From FEN-1297 sp021817845 (GTDB taxonomy: Bacteria > Bacteroidota > Ignavibacteria > Ignavibacteriales > Ignavibacteriaceae): a stretch of 64,000 bases of DNA. Under the pieces are notes generated by a model. It searched no databases. It saw only the letters and a program-made list of their open reading frames with translations, and was not told the origin of the DNA. The stretch's first letter is position 1; the number at the start of each line of letters is the position of its first letter. Location: positions 25,620 to 89,619 of the forward strand of contig JAKAFW010000012.1 in NCBI GenBank assembly GCA_021817845.1. Reading direction: 5' to 3'. The position numbers and the translations under genes are program-made. Shown here piece after piece: positions 52,648 to 61,706 of this stretch.

Positions 52648-54993
52648 CTATTCTTTTGAAATAGATGGTGGCTCACTGTCCTTTCCGGTTCCCCAATTCT
52701 TATTTGGTTTATCGCCCATAACAAAAACTAACTTACCTCCGTTTGCGACTGCATCATAAGGAATATAGGTTTTGTTCCATTCTTTTCCGTTAAGGGTAAC
52801 GGATTGTATATAAACATTCTCTTTTGAATAATTTATAGCTTCAGTTGTAAATGTTTTACCGTTTCCTAATTTCATTGTAATCTTCTTAGCGCAAGGTGTG
52901 CCGATTACATAAAAATTATTGCTGGGGCAAAAGGGATAAATTCCCATGGTGTTAAATAGAAACCATGCTGACATTTGTCCGCAGTCGTCATTCCCGCTTA
53001 AAGAGTTCGGCTTATTACCATAGAATGTAGTCTCAATTCTTCTGACAAGCTCCTGTGTTTTCCAGGGTTCACCTGCATAATCATACAAATAGGTAATATG
53101 ATGCGAAGGTTCATTGCCGTGCCAGTATTCACCTATTCGCCCTGCTATATCATCGTTCCCGGTAGCAACACTCTCGGATTTTTTTTCTAAAAAGAGAGTA
53201 TCAAGTTTTTCTGCAAAATATTTTTTGCTGCCCATTAGATTTATTAGTCCTTGCACATCCTGCGGGACAAACCACGTATACTGCCAGTTTGTACCTTCAG
53301 TAATATCGCGCTTAGTCATATCGTCAACATACTCATGCGGATGAAACGGCGTTCTCCAATTTCCTTTTGAATCTTTACCTCGCATTAATTTAGTAGTTGG
53401 GTCAAACAGATTTTTATAAGACATTGCTCTGTTCATGAAATATTTATAGTCATCATCCTTGCCGAGTTTTTTAGCTGTCTGCGCAATGCAGTAATCGTCG
53501 TATGCATATTCTAAAGTCTTGGATACTGATTCATTCTCCTTGTCAAATGGTACGTAACCAATTTTTGCGTATTCCATTACATTGTCGTAATGAGGATTCA
53601 TTGCTGTGGTTTTCATTGCGTTATATGCCCGTTCATAATCAAATCCTTTTACTCCCTTCATAATGGCATCAGCAATTACTGCTACGGCGTGATAGCCTAT
53701 CATGCACCATGTTTCGTTATTATTTAAGGACCAAATTGGAAGCAAATGCTCGACACTTTGATCGTAGTGAGCAAGCATAGAATTAATCATATCTGCGTCG
53801 CGTTTTGGTTGGAGCAAAACAAACAACGGATGCTCTGCACGAAAAGTATCCCACAAAGAAAATATAGCATAATTAGTAAACCCTTTTGCAGTATGAATGT
53901 TTTGGTCAAGTCCACGATACTGTCCGTTTACATCTTCATAAATTGTCGGCACTAGCAGCGCATGATAAAGTGAAGTATAAAATGTTTCCTTTTCATCTTG
54001 CGAGCCTTCTATTTGCATCATCTGCATTTCTTTATTCCATTTAGCGCGGGTATCTCTTACGACTTTATCAAAATCCCATCCCGGTATTTCGGCATCAAGA
54101 TTCAAAAGTGCATTTGCCGTGCTGACACCTGAAATGCCAACCTTCACCATTATGACTTCATTTTTCTTTGTAGAATACCTGGTATAGTACTGCAAATCAG
54201 CCCCCGCAGCTTCATACCTACTTCTAAATCTTGGAGTATTATAAACAACAGGCTTTCCGCTCATCATTATTCCAAAACTATCATAAGGACGAGAATACCT
54301 TGCGGCAAAATAAAGGTATCGTTCCTTTGCCCAGCCATTTACTAAATGAAAACCTGTAATAAGAGTTTTGCTTTCGCGTCTTACATCAGACCAAATAACT
54401 TTCCATTGAAGTACCTCCGCTAAGTCCATCATTATGTTTGCGCTATCGGTTTTGGGAAAGGTAAACTTTAAGATTCCTGCACGCTCTGTCGCTGCAAGTT
54501 CAACTAAAATACCATGCGGAAGCTTCACCGAATAATACCCTGCTTTGACTACTTCATCTTTGTGAGAAAAAGGAACGCAATAACCTGAATCAGGATCTTG
54601 GTAATAGCTAATATTTTCGTTTGTTGATTTTTTTTCGACTGTGCCGGGGACAAACTTCATCTTACCAATAGAAGGCATGATAAGAAAATCCCCGAGATCA
54701 GGAATCCCGGTTCCGCTTAAATGCTGCATACTAAAACCAATTAATACACTATCGTCATATTCATAGCCCGACGCCGTAGCCCAGCTTCGTCTATCAGTGT
54801 CGGGACCTAATTGAACCATTCCATGCGGAGCAACCGGACCGGGATATACATTCCCCTCTCCTTCGGTTCCTATAATCGGATGAATATAATCAACTAGATT
54901 TTCGACCTTGTTTTGTGCGGAGATTAAGGTGTTACTTAAAAGGATCAATGCTGAAATAAAGGCAAGTAAAATAACTGAATTTTTAGCTTTCAT
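52648..54993 (-). CDS. Exported GH92 alpha-mannosidase
   Basis: 781 residues. Signal peptide (1-26, ending 'LISAQ'). GH92 signatures: 'GTEGEGNVYPGPVAPHGMVQ', 'LSGTGIPDLGDF', 'SLWDTFRAEHPL', 'GNEPSHHITYLYDYAG' and 'GNDDCGQMSAWFLFNTMGIY' carrying the catalytic acids and Ca-binding residues. Family members are Ca-dependent exo-alpha-1,2/1,3-mannosidases that trim glycans in the periplasm or on the surface. No sorting domain is present, so it is likely periplasmic or outer-membrane associated. Confidence 0.94.
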   Translation of the reverse strand: MKAKNSVILLAFISALILLSNTLISAQNKVENLVDYIHPIIGTEGEGNVYPGPVAPHGMVQLGPDTDRRSWATASGYEYDDSVLIGFSMQHLSGTGIPDLGDFLIMPSIGKMKFVPGTVEKKSTNENISYYQDPDSGYCVPFSHKDEVVKAGYYSVKLPHGILVELAATERAGILKFTFPKTDSANIMMDLAEVLQWKVIWSDVRRESKTLITGFHLVNGWAKERYLYFAARYSRPYDSFGIMMSGKPVVYNTPRFRSRYEAAGADLQYYTRYSTKKNEVIMVKVGISGVSTANALLNLDAEIPGWDFDKVVRDTRAKWNKEMQMMQIEGSQDEKETFYTSLYHALLVPTIYEDVNGQYRGLDQNIHTAKGFTNYAIFSLWDTFRAEHPLFVLLQPKRDADMINSMLAHYDQSVEHLLPIWSLNNNETWCMIGYHAVAVIADAIMKGVKGFDYERAYNAMKTTAMNPHYDNVMEYAKIGYVPFDKENESVSKTLEYAYDDYCIAQTAKKLGKDDDYKYFMNRAMSYKNLFDPTTKLMRGKDSKGNWRTPFHPHEYVDDMTKRDITEGTNWQYTWFVPQDVQGLINLMGSKKYFAEKLDTLFLEKKSESVATGNDDIAGRIGEYWHGNEPSHHITYLYDYAGEPWKTQELVRRIETTFYGNKPNSLSGNDDCGQMSAWFLFNTMGIYPFCPSNNFYVIGTPCAKKITMKLGNGKTFTTEAINYSKENVYIQSVTLNGKEWNKTYIPYDAVANGGKLVFVMGDKPNKNWGTGKDSEPPSISKE

Positions 54994-55587
54994 ACTTCAC
55001 ACCTTCGAATTAAAAATTAATTTTGAACAGAAATGTATATTATTTCAATTTGTTTGCTAAAAATAAGTATTAAAAAATTATAATCAAGCGTTATTATGTA
55101 AAGCATATTTGTTCAAAATAAAATTTCACATAACATCATTGACCATAGTCGTCAAAGTGTCATCACGGCGGAAGCCGGAATCTCTTTCTAAATTATTGTA
55201 CAAATCCCCAAATGAACAAAGGTCATTATTATGAACTCGATATAAAGCCATAAAAGCAGCCCGCGAATTTATTCTTAGGAAAGAAATAGTGAAAATACTT
55301 TTTAACCGATTCATCAGTTTCTCAAATGCCGTTTTCGTAACGATATAAATTCTTGTTCGTATAAAAATGACAATTTGAATATGATTCAGACAATATCATT
55401 ATCCAAAGAAGTATCTTCGATATCGCATGAAGGAAGAATAAGAAACAACATACTACTATTACTGAATTAGATTGTTAGCATTCTAAAAACTTTCATTTAA
55501 TATATTTTCCTGCCTGCTCTATACTGTCTCAGTTAAAATTCTAACAACGTTCAAATTGGTCCCGTACTCGTATATGCAGGTTTAACC
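54994..55587. other. 594-bp gap, repeat debris
   Basis: AT-rich spacer. It contains a short piece, about 55160-55184, 'CATCACGGCGGAAGCCGGAA', resembling the widespread 'attccGGCTTCCGCCGgaatga' dispersed repeat. A 62-codon minus-strand frame (55126-55314) runs through that piece and is not convincing. No promoter was identified with confidence. Confidence 0.55.
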
Positions 55588-57480
55588 TTACTTCAAAAGG
55601 ATTAATTTCTTAGTAGTGACAAAATCACCTGCATGTAATCTGTAAAAATAAACTCCGCTTGCAAAACGGATTGCATTCCATTGATATTTATGACTGCCTG
55701 CGGGAAGATTTGCATTCACGATTGTTGCGACTTCATTACCAAGCACATCGTAAATCTTCAATGTTATAAATCCGGGATTAACAATTCGAAATTCAAAATT
55801 GGTTATAGGATTAAACGGATTCGGAAAATTTTGTTCCAGAAAATAGTCTAGAGGTCTAATATTTTTTATCTGTTTGACTTCAGTAATATTTCCCTTATTA
55901 AAATCTTTTGGATCAATGGTCCCTTTTGAGGCTATGAATTCAGTTACAACTTGGAATTCTGTAGAATCGTTGTATGTATAAACATCGCTTACTGGAATGC
56001 TGAAAGGCGGATTCGTAATTGCTAATACAAAAAATTCGTTAGCTGTTACACTGTAAGTTTTAGCAGGATCCAATGAACTGTTGTTAATATTTATTGCTGT
56101 AACTTTTTGTCCGATCGGTTTAGTCAAATCTAATGAGTAGCTCATTCCCGAAACTTGCGGCAGCAATTCGTCATTACTTAATACTTGAGAAAGGGCAGAT
56201 TCCAACCCGGTCCATAAATCAGCTCCTGTTATTTTGAATTTTACTATTCTATAACCAAGCCCATTTACTTCATTAAATCCATAACCCAGCATCCGGAATA
56301 CATCAATCGCAACAATTGGACCTTTGAAAATTTTTTGAGCAGTTGATCCCCCGACTTCAATGGCTATATCAGTATTTGTTTTCCACCGGAAAGCATCGGT
56401 CACCAAATTCCCAATTGGAGTATCATAAGATGCAGTGCTTTGGATATTTGCAACTTCTTCAAAATCATTTGTTGCATATCCTATTTGTTTGGTATAGACT
56501 TGACCATAAATAGATTCTATTTCTGATATGAGTGAATTTACGGTCGCTTTTACTGTAGGTTCTTCAGGTATATTTGTATCCAAATCAATCATCGAATAAT
56601 CAATTTTAGAAACAACTCCGTTGTTTACCAGTAATTTTAACTTGCCTATATTCGAATAAAAAGCTCCTGCTTGAACAATAAAAGTAGTCTTTCCTTCTGG
56701 ATTAGTTACCTCAATCGGTTGACTAAAAAGATAATGATCATGCCCACCGACAATTACATTTATCCCCGGCACATAGCTTGCTAAAAGCTGATCCACAATA
56801 GAACCAAGATGTGAAAGACAAATTATCACAGTGCAATTATTAGCTTTCAAACTATCAATTGCGTCCATTGCGCTTTGAATTAGTCCGCTCTGGCTTGTAT
56901 CAATAACTGCGGGAGAAGGTTGAGAAAAGAAATTTGTTTCGGGTGTTATCATTCCGAAAAGACCAACCTTAATATTCCCAATTTGCTTTACAATAAACGG
57001 TTTTATGAAATTCTTAAGAGACTGTAGACTTGGATCTTCAAGTATTAGATTAGCTGAAAGCAATGGAAACCCTCCGCTCGGGAATGCCATCTTCAAAGCA
57101 GTATCCAGCACCACTGGTGTTAAATCAAACTCGTGATTACCTACAGCCATAGCGTCAATGCCTATTGAATTTAACAATTGAAGCTCCGCTGCGCCATAAT
57201 ATTTATTGAAAAAGATATCACCGATAAAACTATCTCCGGCATGCAGGACGAGAACATTTTGATCGGTCATTTTTGTCATACCAATTAATGTTGCTGCGCG
57301 GGCAATTCCGCCACGAGTGCCTTCCAAATTCTCTGTTCTTGGAGCTAACGGTGCTAAACAAGAATGAGTATCGTTGAAGTGAAGTATAGTCAAGGTATCA
57401 ATCTGGGCGTATACCGAAAAGTAAAATGCAAAAAAAATTACGATTGTTAGTATCATTAAAAATTTTTTCATTTTAGTCAC
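55588..57480 (-). CDS. T9SS-exported 5'-nucleotidase / UDP-sugar hydrolase family
   Basis: 630 residues. Signal peptide (1-26). Metallophosphoesterase core: 'LTILHFNDTHSCLAPLAP', 'LHAGDSFIGD', 'AVGNHEFDLTP', 'CLSHLG', 'NVIVGGHDHYLF'. The 5'-nucleotidase C-terminal domain (about 320-530) follows, then a T9SS type A sorting domain with 'EQNFPNPFNPITNFEF'. It dephosphorylates nucleotides or hydrolyses UDP-sugars outside the cell. Probably released or surface-bound via T9SS. It is separate from its neighbours by 146 bp. Confidence 0.93.
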   Translation of the reverse strand: MTKMKKFLMILTIVIFFAFYFSVYAQIDTLTILHFNDTHSCLAPLAPRTENLEGTRGGIARAATLIGMTKMTDQNVLVLHAGDSFIGDIFFNKYYGAAELQLLNSIGIDAMAVGNHEFDLTPVVLDTALKMAFPSGGFPLLSANLILEDPSLQSLKNFIKPFIVKQIGNIKVGLFGMITPETNFFSQPSPAVIDTSQSGLIQSAMDAIDSLKANNCTVIICLSHLGSIVDQLLASYVPGINVIVGGHDHYLFSQPIEVTNPEGKTTFIVQAGAFYSNIGKLKLLVNNGVVSKIDYSMIDLDTNIPEEPTVKATVNSLISEIESIYGQVYTKQIGYATNDFEEVANIQSTASYDTPIGNLVTDAFRWKTNTDIAIEVGGSTAQKIFKGPIVAIDVFRMLGYGFNEVNGLGYRIVKFKITGADLWTGLESALSQVLSNDELLPQVSGMSYSLDLTKPIGQKVTAININNSSLDPAKTYSVTANEFFVLAITNPPFSIPVSDVYTYNDSTEFQVVTEFIASKGTIDPKDFNKGNITEVKQIKNIRPLDYFLEQNFPNPFNPITNFEFRIVNPGFITLKIYDVLGNEVATIVNANLPAGSHKYQWNAIRFASGVYFYRLHAGDFVTTKKLILLK

Positions 57481-57626
57481 CTTTTTATTAAATAATTACG
57501 TTGAAATAATAAAACATCCTAACATCCATTCTGTCAAAAAGTTGTCAATTGATTGTTAAAAATTAGTCTGAGGACAAAAGCTTTGTTCAAATGTATTTAA
57601 GGAAATTCTTTAACATTTCTCTTTGA

Positions 57627-59747
57627 TTAAAATATTTGACCGAAGTTGAAATACACTCCCGTTGTTTCTTTCCCGAAACCAACATCTAACCTGACAATAA
57701 ATGTATCCATGTAAAAACGAAGACCGGCTACCGGACTATATGCCCAATTATTCAAATCAATTTTTGATATTGAATTCCATACTTTACCTGCATCAATCCC
57801 TAACGTCCCGCCGAATCTCCCGTAGATCGGGTAACGAATTTCAGCATTAACTAATGCAGCGGTGTTATCTAAAAATCTGTCTTGAGGATATCCCCTAAGA
57901 GTATTATTCCCTCCAAGCGTCAGTAAAATTTGAATTGGTAAAGTGTTACCTGTTAAAGTTTGTAAACTTGTTCTCAATGCGAAAATAGTTTTAGGATAGA
58001 ACAGCATATAATAATACTGAAACCACATTGCGTATCTATCAAATGAAACATTTGTGAGGGAATTTTTAAAAGTCATCTCTGATTCGCCTTGAAGCACAAC
58101 CCCGCTGGACGGATTAATAAAACTGTTTCTAGTGTCATATCTTAAATTTATCAATGCCGAAGTGTAAATCACTTTTGATGAACTAAGCAGTGATGGTAGT
58201 TCCCTGATAGCGCTCGTATCTGAAATGTTGAAGTTTCGAATGTATTTGAATTTCAATCCGATTTGTCCTACAAGATTATTCTTAAATCCCCGGCTTAAAA
58301 TCATATTTGCTTCAAACGGCTCTTTGGTATAATACTCAAGATTCGAATAGCTTGAATTTCTTCCGACTCCGTAAAAATTATTTTTTATGTATTTGTCATA
58401 GTCAACAATTAAATCAAACGCCAAGGGATAAGTCTTTCCCTGACGGTATTCAAAATCAGGAATTGAAAAAACAAGCCGGTACCATCTCTCTCCTTTAGCG
58501 CTGTTGAAGAGAGTAAGGTCGAATGATTCGCTTAAATTTAATTGATTTAGGAAAAATGCTTTTGCGCCATAACCGAAGCCCACATCTGTATCATAGGAAA
58601 TTATGGGAAACGGTTCTATTGTTTTATCTTTTAACGAAGTAACTTCGGTAAATTCTTTTAAAACAGAATCAAGCATTTCCTTAAAATTAATTTTGCTGTA
58701 CACTCCAAAATGATCGGATGCATATAAATTATTCTTTGTGGAATCAAATACAATTTTGTACGCAAGTATATTATCTTTCTTAAAATGATGATCAAGAAAA
58801 ATATAGTCAATTCTCCGCGGTTGTGAATCATAAATCGTGCTCAATAAATCGTAACCGGATAACTTATTCCCTCCGGCATCAATTGTCTTTGTAGAATAAC
58901 TGACATTTTCATTTTTGGACGGATCCCAGGTATAATTTTGTTCTAAAATATTTTTCACAAAAGTATCGGTTAAACCGCATGATGTTATTAGCTCTTTTAA
59001 TTCCTTTCTTTCTGGGCTTGTATTAAAATCACCGCCGATAATGAAAGGGGAATTATCAGGGATTTTCTTTAATTGTTCACTTAGAATTTCTAACTCATCA
59101 TTCTGCTTTTTAAAATTATCCGTCCATTTCTGATAAGTATTTCGCATTTCTTCTTCAGAAATGGAATTATTCTTACAAAACAATTCGAACTTTTTTAATA
59201 ATATCGAATCAATTGGTACCGATGCAGTTAAATGGACATTCACTAAATAGACGGGAATATCATCTATCGAAATTTTTCCGACCAAAGCAAAATTAGATTC
59301 ATCAAAATGAATTGTCAGAGCATCACCGAAAACTCCGAAAGATCCTCCCAGCTTCCACATATCGAAATATTTCAGGTTCAATTTTTTGTCTGCAAGAATT
59401 GCTATTCCTTCTTTAAGATTTAACGGTAAGCCTATTGTACCCAATTTAATCCCGGCATTACAAACTTGATGGATTTCATAAAAGCCAAGCGAATCAGCTA
59501 ATCGCGATGAGTACTTGCCGACTGGATTTGCTTCCTGCAAAAAAATTACATCAGGCTTTATAATTCTTAATTGATGAAGTAATAAATTGAAACGTAACTC
59601 TTTTCTTTCGGAAGTTTCATATTCACCCATTTTTATTTTGCCCTTGTAATCAAGACCCGACCAGACATTAAAAGAAACTACTTTAAGCCGGGTATCCTGT
59701 GCTAAGACGGAAATTGAAATAAATAATATCAAACAAATAATTTTCAT
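57627..59747 (-). CDS. Endonuclease/exonuclease/phosphatase domain fused to Omp85-type outer-membrane barrel
   Basis: 706 residues. Signal peptide (1-16). EEP domain about 20-365: 'LKVVSFNVWSG', 'PDVIFLQEAN', 'IIGGDFNTSPER', 'ASDHFGVYS', all catalytic Asp/His/Asn residues intact. From about 375 a bacterial surface-antigen (Omp85 C-terminal) barrel: 'LGGNNTLRGYPQDRFLDNTA' then 'NAEIRYPIYGRFGGTLGIDAG', ending 'GVYFNFGQIF'. Thus an enzyme appears built into an outer-membrane barrel, similar in idea to patatin-barrel fusions. The substrate could be DNA, a phospholipid or a sphingolipid. The first 65 bp overlap the upstream small gene. Confidence 0.85.
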   Translation of the reverse strand: MKIICLILFISISVLAQDTRLKVVSFNVWSGLDYKGKIKMGEYETSERKELRFNLLLHQLRIIKPDVIFLQEANPVGKYSSRLADSLGFYEIHQVCNAGIKLGTIGLPLNLKEGIAILADKKLNLKYFDMWKLGGSFGVFGDALTIHFDESNFALVGKISIDDIPVYLVNVHLTASVPIDSILLKKFELFCKNNSISEEEMRNTYQKWTDNFKKQNDELEILSEQLKKIPDNSPFIIGGDFNTSPERKELKELITSCGLTDTFVKNILEQNYTWDPSKNENVSYSTKTIDAGGNKLSGYDLLSTIYDSQPRRIDYIFLDHHFKKDNILAYKIVFDSTKNNLYASDHFGVYSKINFKEMLDSVLKEFTEVTSLKDKTIEPFPIISYDTDVGFGYGAKAFFLNQLNLSESFDLTLFNSAKGERWYRLVFSIPDFEYRQGKTYPLAFDLIVDYDKYIKNNFYGVGRNSSYSNLEYYTKEPFEANMILSRGFKNNLVGQIGLKFKYIRNFNISDTSAIRELPSLLSSSKVIYTSALINLRYDTRNSFINPSSGVVLQGESEMTFKNSLTNVSFDRYAMWFQYYYMLFYPKTIFALRTSLQTLTGNTLPIQILLTLGGNNTLRGYPQDRFLDNTAALVNAEIRYPIYGRFGGTLGIDAGKVWNSISKIDLNNWAYSPVAGLRFYMDTFIVRLDVGFGKETTGVYFNFGQIF

Positions 59748-60036
59748 TATTAAATCTTTTAAAATATTTTTCGTCTAATTTATTACTTACCGGGTCAATT
59801 GTGCTTATATCCACAATCGGTATTTGATCCGTTTTTCCGAAAAATGTTGTAAGGAGAATTGAAGCTGAATCTTTTTCTATTATTGTACCTAAAAAAACAT
59901 CTCCATTCTTAAGTTCTACTAATTGAGGAGTACATTTTAAGGAATCAGTTTGGCTGTCCGATTGTATATATGGGATGATAATTGTTAATAAAACAAACAT
60001 GAGAAATAATTTATTATATGACATTTTATCATTCAC
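59683..60036 (-). CDS. Small exported protein, overlaps EEP-barrel gene
   Basis: 117 residues. Hydrophobic N-terminus (about 10-27) then a beta-strand SH3-like segment 'LKNGDVFLGTIIEKDSASIL' and 'FGKTDQIPIVDISTIDP'. The final 21 codons overlap the signal-peptide region of the downstream gene in a different frame. Such 'NGD.F.G.I' modules are common in short periplasmic Bacteroidota proteins. It is probably real and co-transcribed, but the 65-bp overlap could also indicate a sequencing frameshift near its end. Function unknown. Confidence 0.6.
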   Translation of the reverse strand: MNDKMSYNKLFLMFVLLTIIIPYIQSDSQTDSLKCTPQLVELKNGDVFLGTIIEKDSASILLTTFFGKTDQIPIVDISTIDPVSNKLDEKYFKRFNNENYLFDIIYFNFRLSTGYPA

Positions 60037-60305
60037 CTATAGTATTGCCGTTTAAATCTTTGTTTTTTATGTCAAGATATTTTTATGATAAATTTTATTG
60101 CATTTCATTCAAAATTCATCCGCCGCGGCGGATTCATAATTCAAAATTGCGGCTTGCCGCGCTATGTATTACCTTTATTTCTAGGAGTATATTACATTTA
60201 GGAATAAAAATAATTGTCAAAGAATCGTAAAAGAGAAGTAAATTATTTATGAATATAAAGCGTGTACAAATTTATTTGTACACGCCTTATTATAAATTTT
60301 CAGTT
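60037..60305. other. 269-bp gap with palindromes
   Basis: Contains a perfect 16-bp palindrome ATCCGCCGCGGCGGAT (60118-60133), GC-rich in an AT-rich context, followed by a second 'TGCGGCTTGCCGCGC' hairpin-like stretch (about 60148-60162), and a terminator hairpin at 60260-60285. The GC-rich pair looks like a small repeat-derived element. Confidence 0.6.
60260..60285 (-). terminator. Hairpin terminator of the beta-barrel gene
   Basis: GCGTGTACAAAT and ATTTGTACACGC form a perfect 12-bp inverted repeat with a 2-base loop, 20 bp after the stop of the minus-strand outer-membrane gene. On the minus strand it is followed by TTTATATTC, a weak U tract. Confidence 0.65.
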
Positions 60306-60914
60306 TTAGATGAGAATTGAAAATCCAAATAGCAGGCTTACGTTTGATATTTTATTATCAACTTTATAATTATAATATCCCGAAGATCCATAATCGTTTG
60401 TCCACGAATGGTGTCTGTAATTGACCTCTGTATGAAGAAGTACAGTCGACGAAATAAGATATTTTATCCCTGCTCCAAAGTTTAGGACATTCACATCAAA
60501 TTTGTCTGAGGCAAAACTAATCGCATTGTTTAAGTATGAAATTGCGACAGAATTAGATAAACCATAACCTGCATGAGCAAATAATGCTGTTTTGGATTCC
60601 GGCAATAAATATGTATAAGATAAATTAATGAGAACATATTGTGAGGGCTGCATGCTTTGCACAGCAGCTATACCTATCTCAGCTTCTATAGAAAAATTAT
60701 CTAGCAGATAAAATCCCGGAGAGAACGATATCCCGGCGGTAGATCTCGTTTCTGAATAAGGATGTATATCATAAGTACCTGACGAGGTGTTTTCTACAGT
60801 CATTGAACTAAAAGCGCCGCTAAAGGAAAATTCAAAATCACCCTTCTTGAATTGAGCAAAACTGCTCGAAATTAAGAAGAGCGAAATGACGAATAAGAAT
60901 AATAAATTTTTCAT
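60306..60914 (-). CDS. Small outer-membrane beta-barrel protein
   Basis: 202 residues. Signal peptide (1-20, 'SSSFAQ'). The remainder alternates amphipathic strands ('FSFSGAFSSMTV', 'AGISFSPGFYLLDNFSIEAEIG', 'HTEVNYRHHSW') and ends 'SLLFGFSILI', like OmpW/OprF-type or OMP_b-brl proteins with eight strands. Likely a structural or small-molecule pore of the outer membrane. It lies 112 bp downstream of the response regulator and on the same strand, so it may be one of its targets, but this is untested. Confidence 0.82.
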   Translation of the reverse strand: MKNLLFLFVISLFLISSSFAQFKKGDFEFSFSGAFSSMTVENTSSGTYDIHPYSETRSTAGISFSPGFYLLDNFSIEAEIGIAAVQSMQPSQYVLINLSYTYLLPESKTALFAHAGYGLSNSVAISYLNNAISFASDKFDVNVLNFGAGIKYLISSTVLLHTEVNYRHHSWTNDYGSSGYYNYKVDNKISNVSLLFGFSILI

Positions 60915-61025
60915 TTTAAGTCCTTTTATTTTATTAAAAAATAATTTTACTTGCGGACTTAATCTTCAAAATATTCAGGTAGTTTTTGTCAAAGTATGGT
61001 AAAAGAGAAGTAAATTTTTCATGAA

Positions 61026-61706
61026 TTACTTAACGAATTTATACCCTCCTTTATGCACCGTAAGTAAGTGCTCAGGTAGTGAAAAGTCATCTTCGATTTT
61101 CTTCCGGAGAGAAAGGATGTAATTGTCTACCGTTCTGGTAGTCGGGAAGGAATTGTAACCCCAAACATTATCTAGGAATTGATCGCGCGAAATGACATTG
61201 CCCTCATTCTGAATGAAAAATTTCAAAATTTTCAGTTCCATTTCGGATAGTTTAACCGGTGAGCCGTTTTTTTCAACTTCGTGTTTTTTAAAATCGAGGT
61301 GAATATTTCCGAATGAATATTCCATAATATCATTAGTCAAGTCACTCTTTCGCCTTAGTATAGCTTTAATCCTTGCATGCAGCTCGCGTATGCTGAAAGG
61401 CTTAGTTACATAATCATCAGCGCCGATTTCAAATCCCAAAACTTTATCGATCTCTTCTTTCTTGCTTGTTAGCATAAGAATTGGCGTATTGATACCACCT
61501 TTTCTAAGATCGCGGCAAATATCTAATCCGTTTTTCGAAGGTAGCATAATGTCGAGAATAATCAAATCAACATTCTCAGTTTTTGCAAACTGATATCCCT
61601 TCTCTCCATCCGACTGTGATTTGATTTTATAATTCTCAGCTTCCAAACTTGCCGTTAGCCCTTTGAGAATAGCCGGGTCATCTTCAATTATTAAGATTTG
61701 TTTCAT
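61026..61706 (-). CDS. OmpR/PhoB-family response regulator
   Basis: 226 residues. Receiver domain (1-118) with Glu8/Asp9-10, phosphoacceptor Asp52 ('LIILDIMLPSKNG') and Lys in 'YVTKPFS'; winged-helix DNA-binding domain (about 128-226, 'LSEMELKILKFFIQNEGNVI', 'TRTVDNYILSLRKKIED'). It overlaps the end of the sensor kinase gene by 23 bp, so it is made in step with it. Targets unknown; the adjacent outer-membrane barrel is a candidate. Confidence 0.95.
   Translation of the reverse strand: MKQILIIEDDPAILKGLTASLEAENYKIKSQSDGEKGYQFAKTENVDLIILDIMLPSKNGLDICRDLRKGGINTPILMLTSKKEEIDKVLGFEIGADDYVTKPFSIRELHARIKAILRRKSDLTNDIMEYSFGNIHLDFKKHEVEKNGSPVKLSEMELKILKFFIQNEGNVISRDQFLDNVWGYNSFPTTRTVDNYILSLRKKIEDDFSLPEHLLTVHKGGYKFVK

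Noticed and set aside
55126..55314. 62-codon minus-strand gene
   Set aside because: It runs through a dispersed 'GGCTTCCGCCG'-type repeat, has no ribosome site and no recognisable domain.
60118..60133. Regulatory operator in the GC-rich palindrome ATCCGCCGCGGCGGAT
   Set aside because: It is not placed at a promoter of a neighbouring gene in a supportable way; more likely a small repeat-derived fragment.
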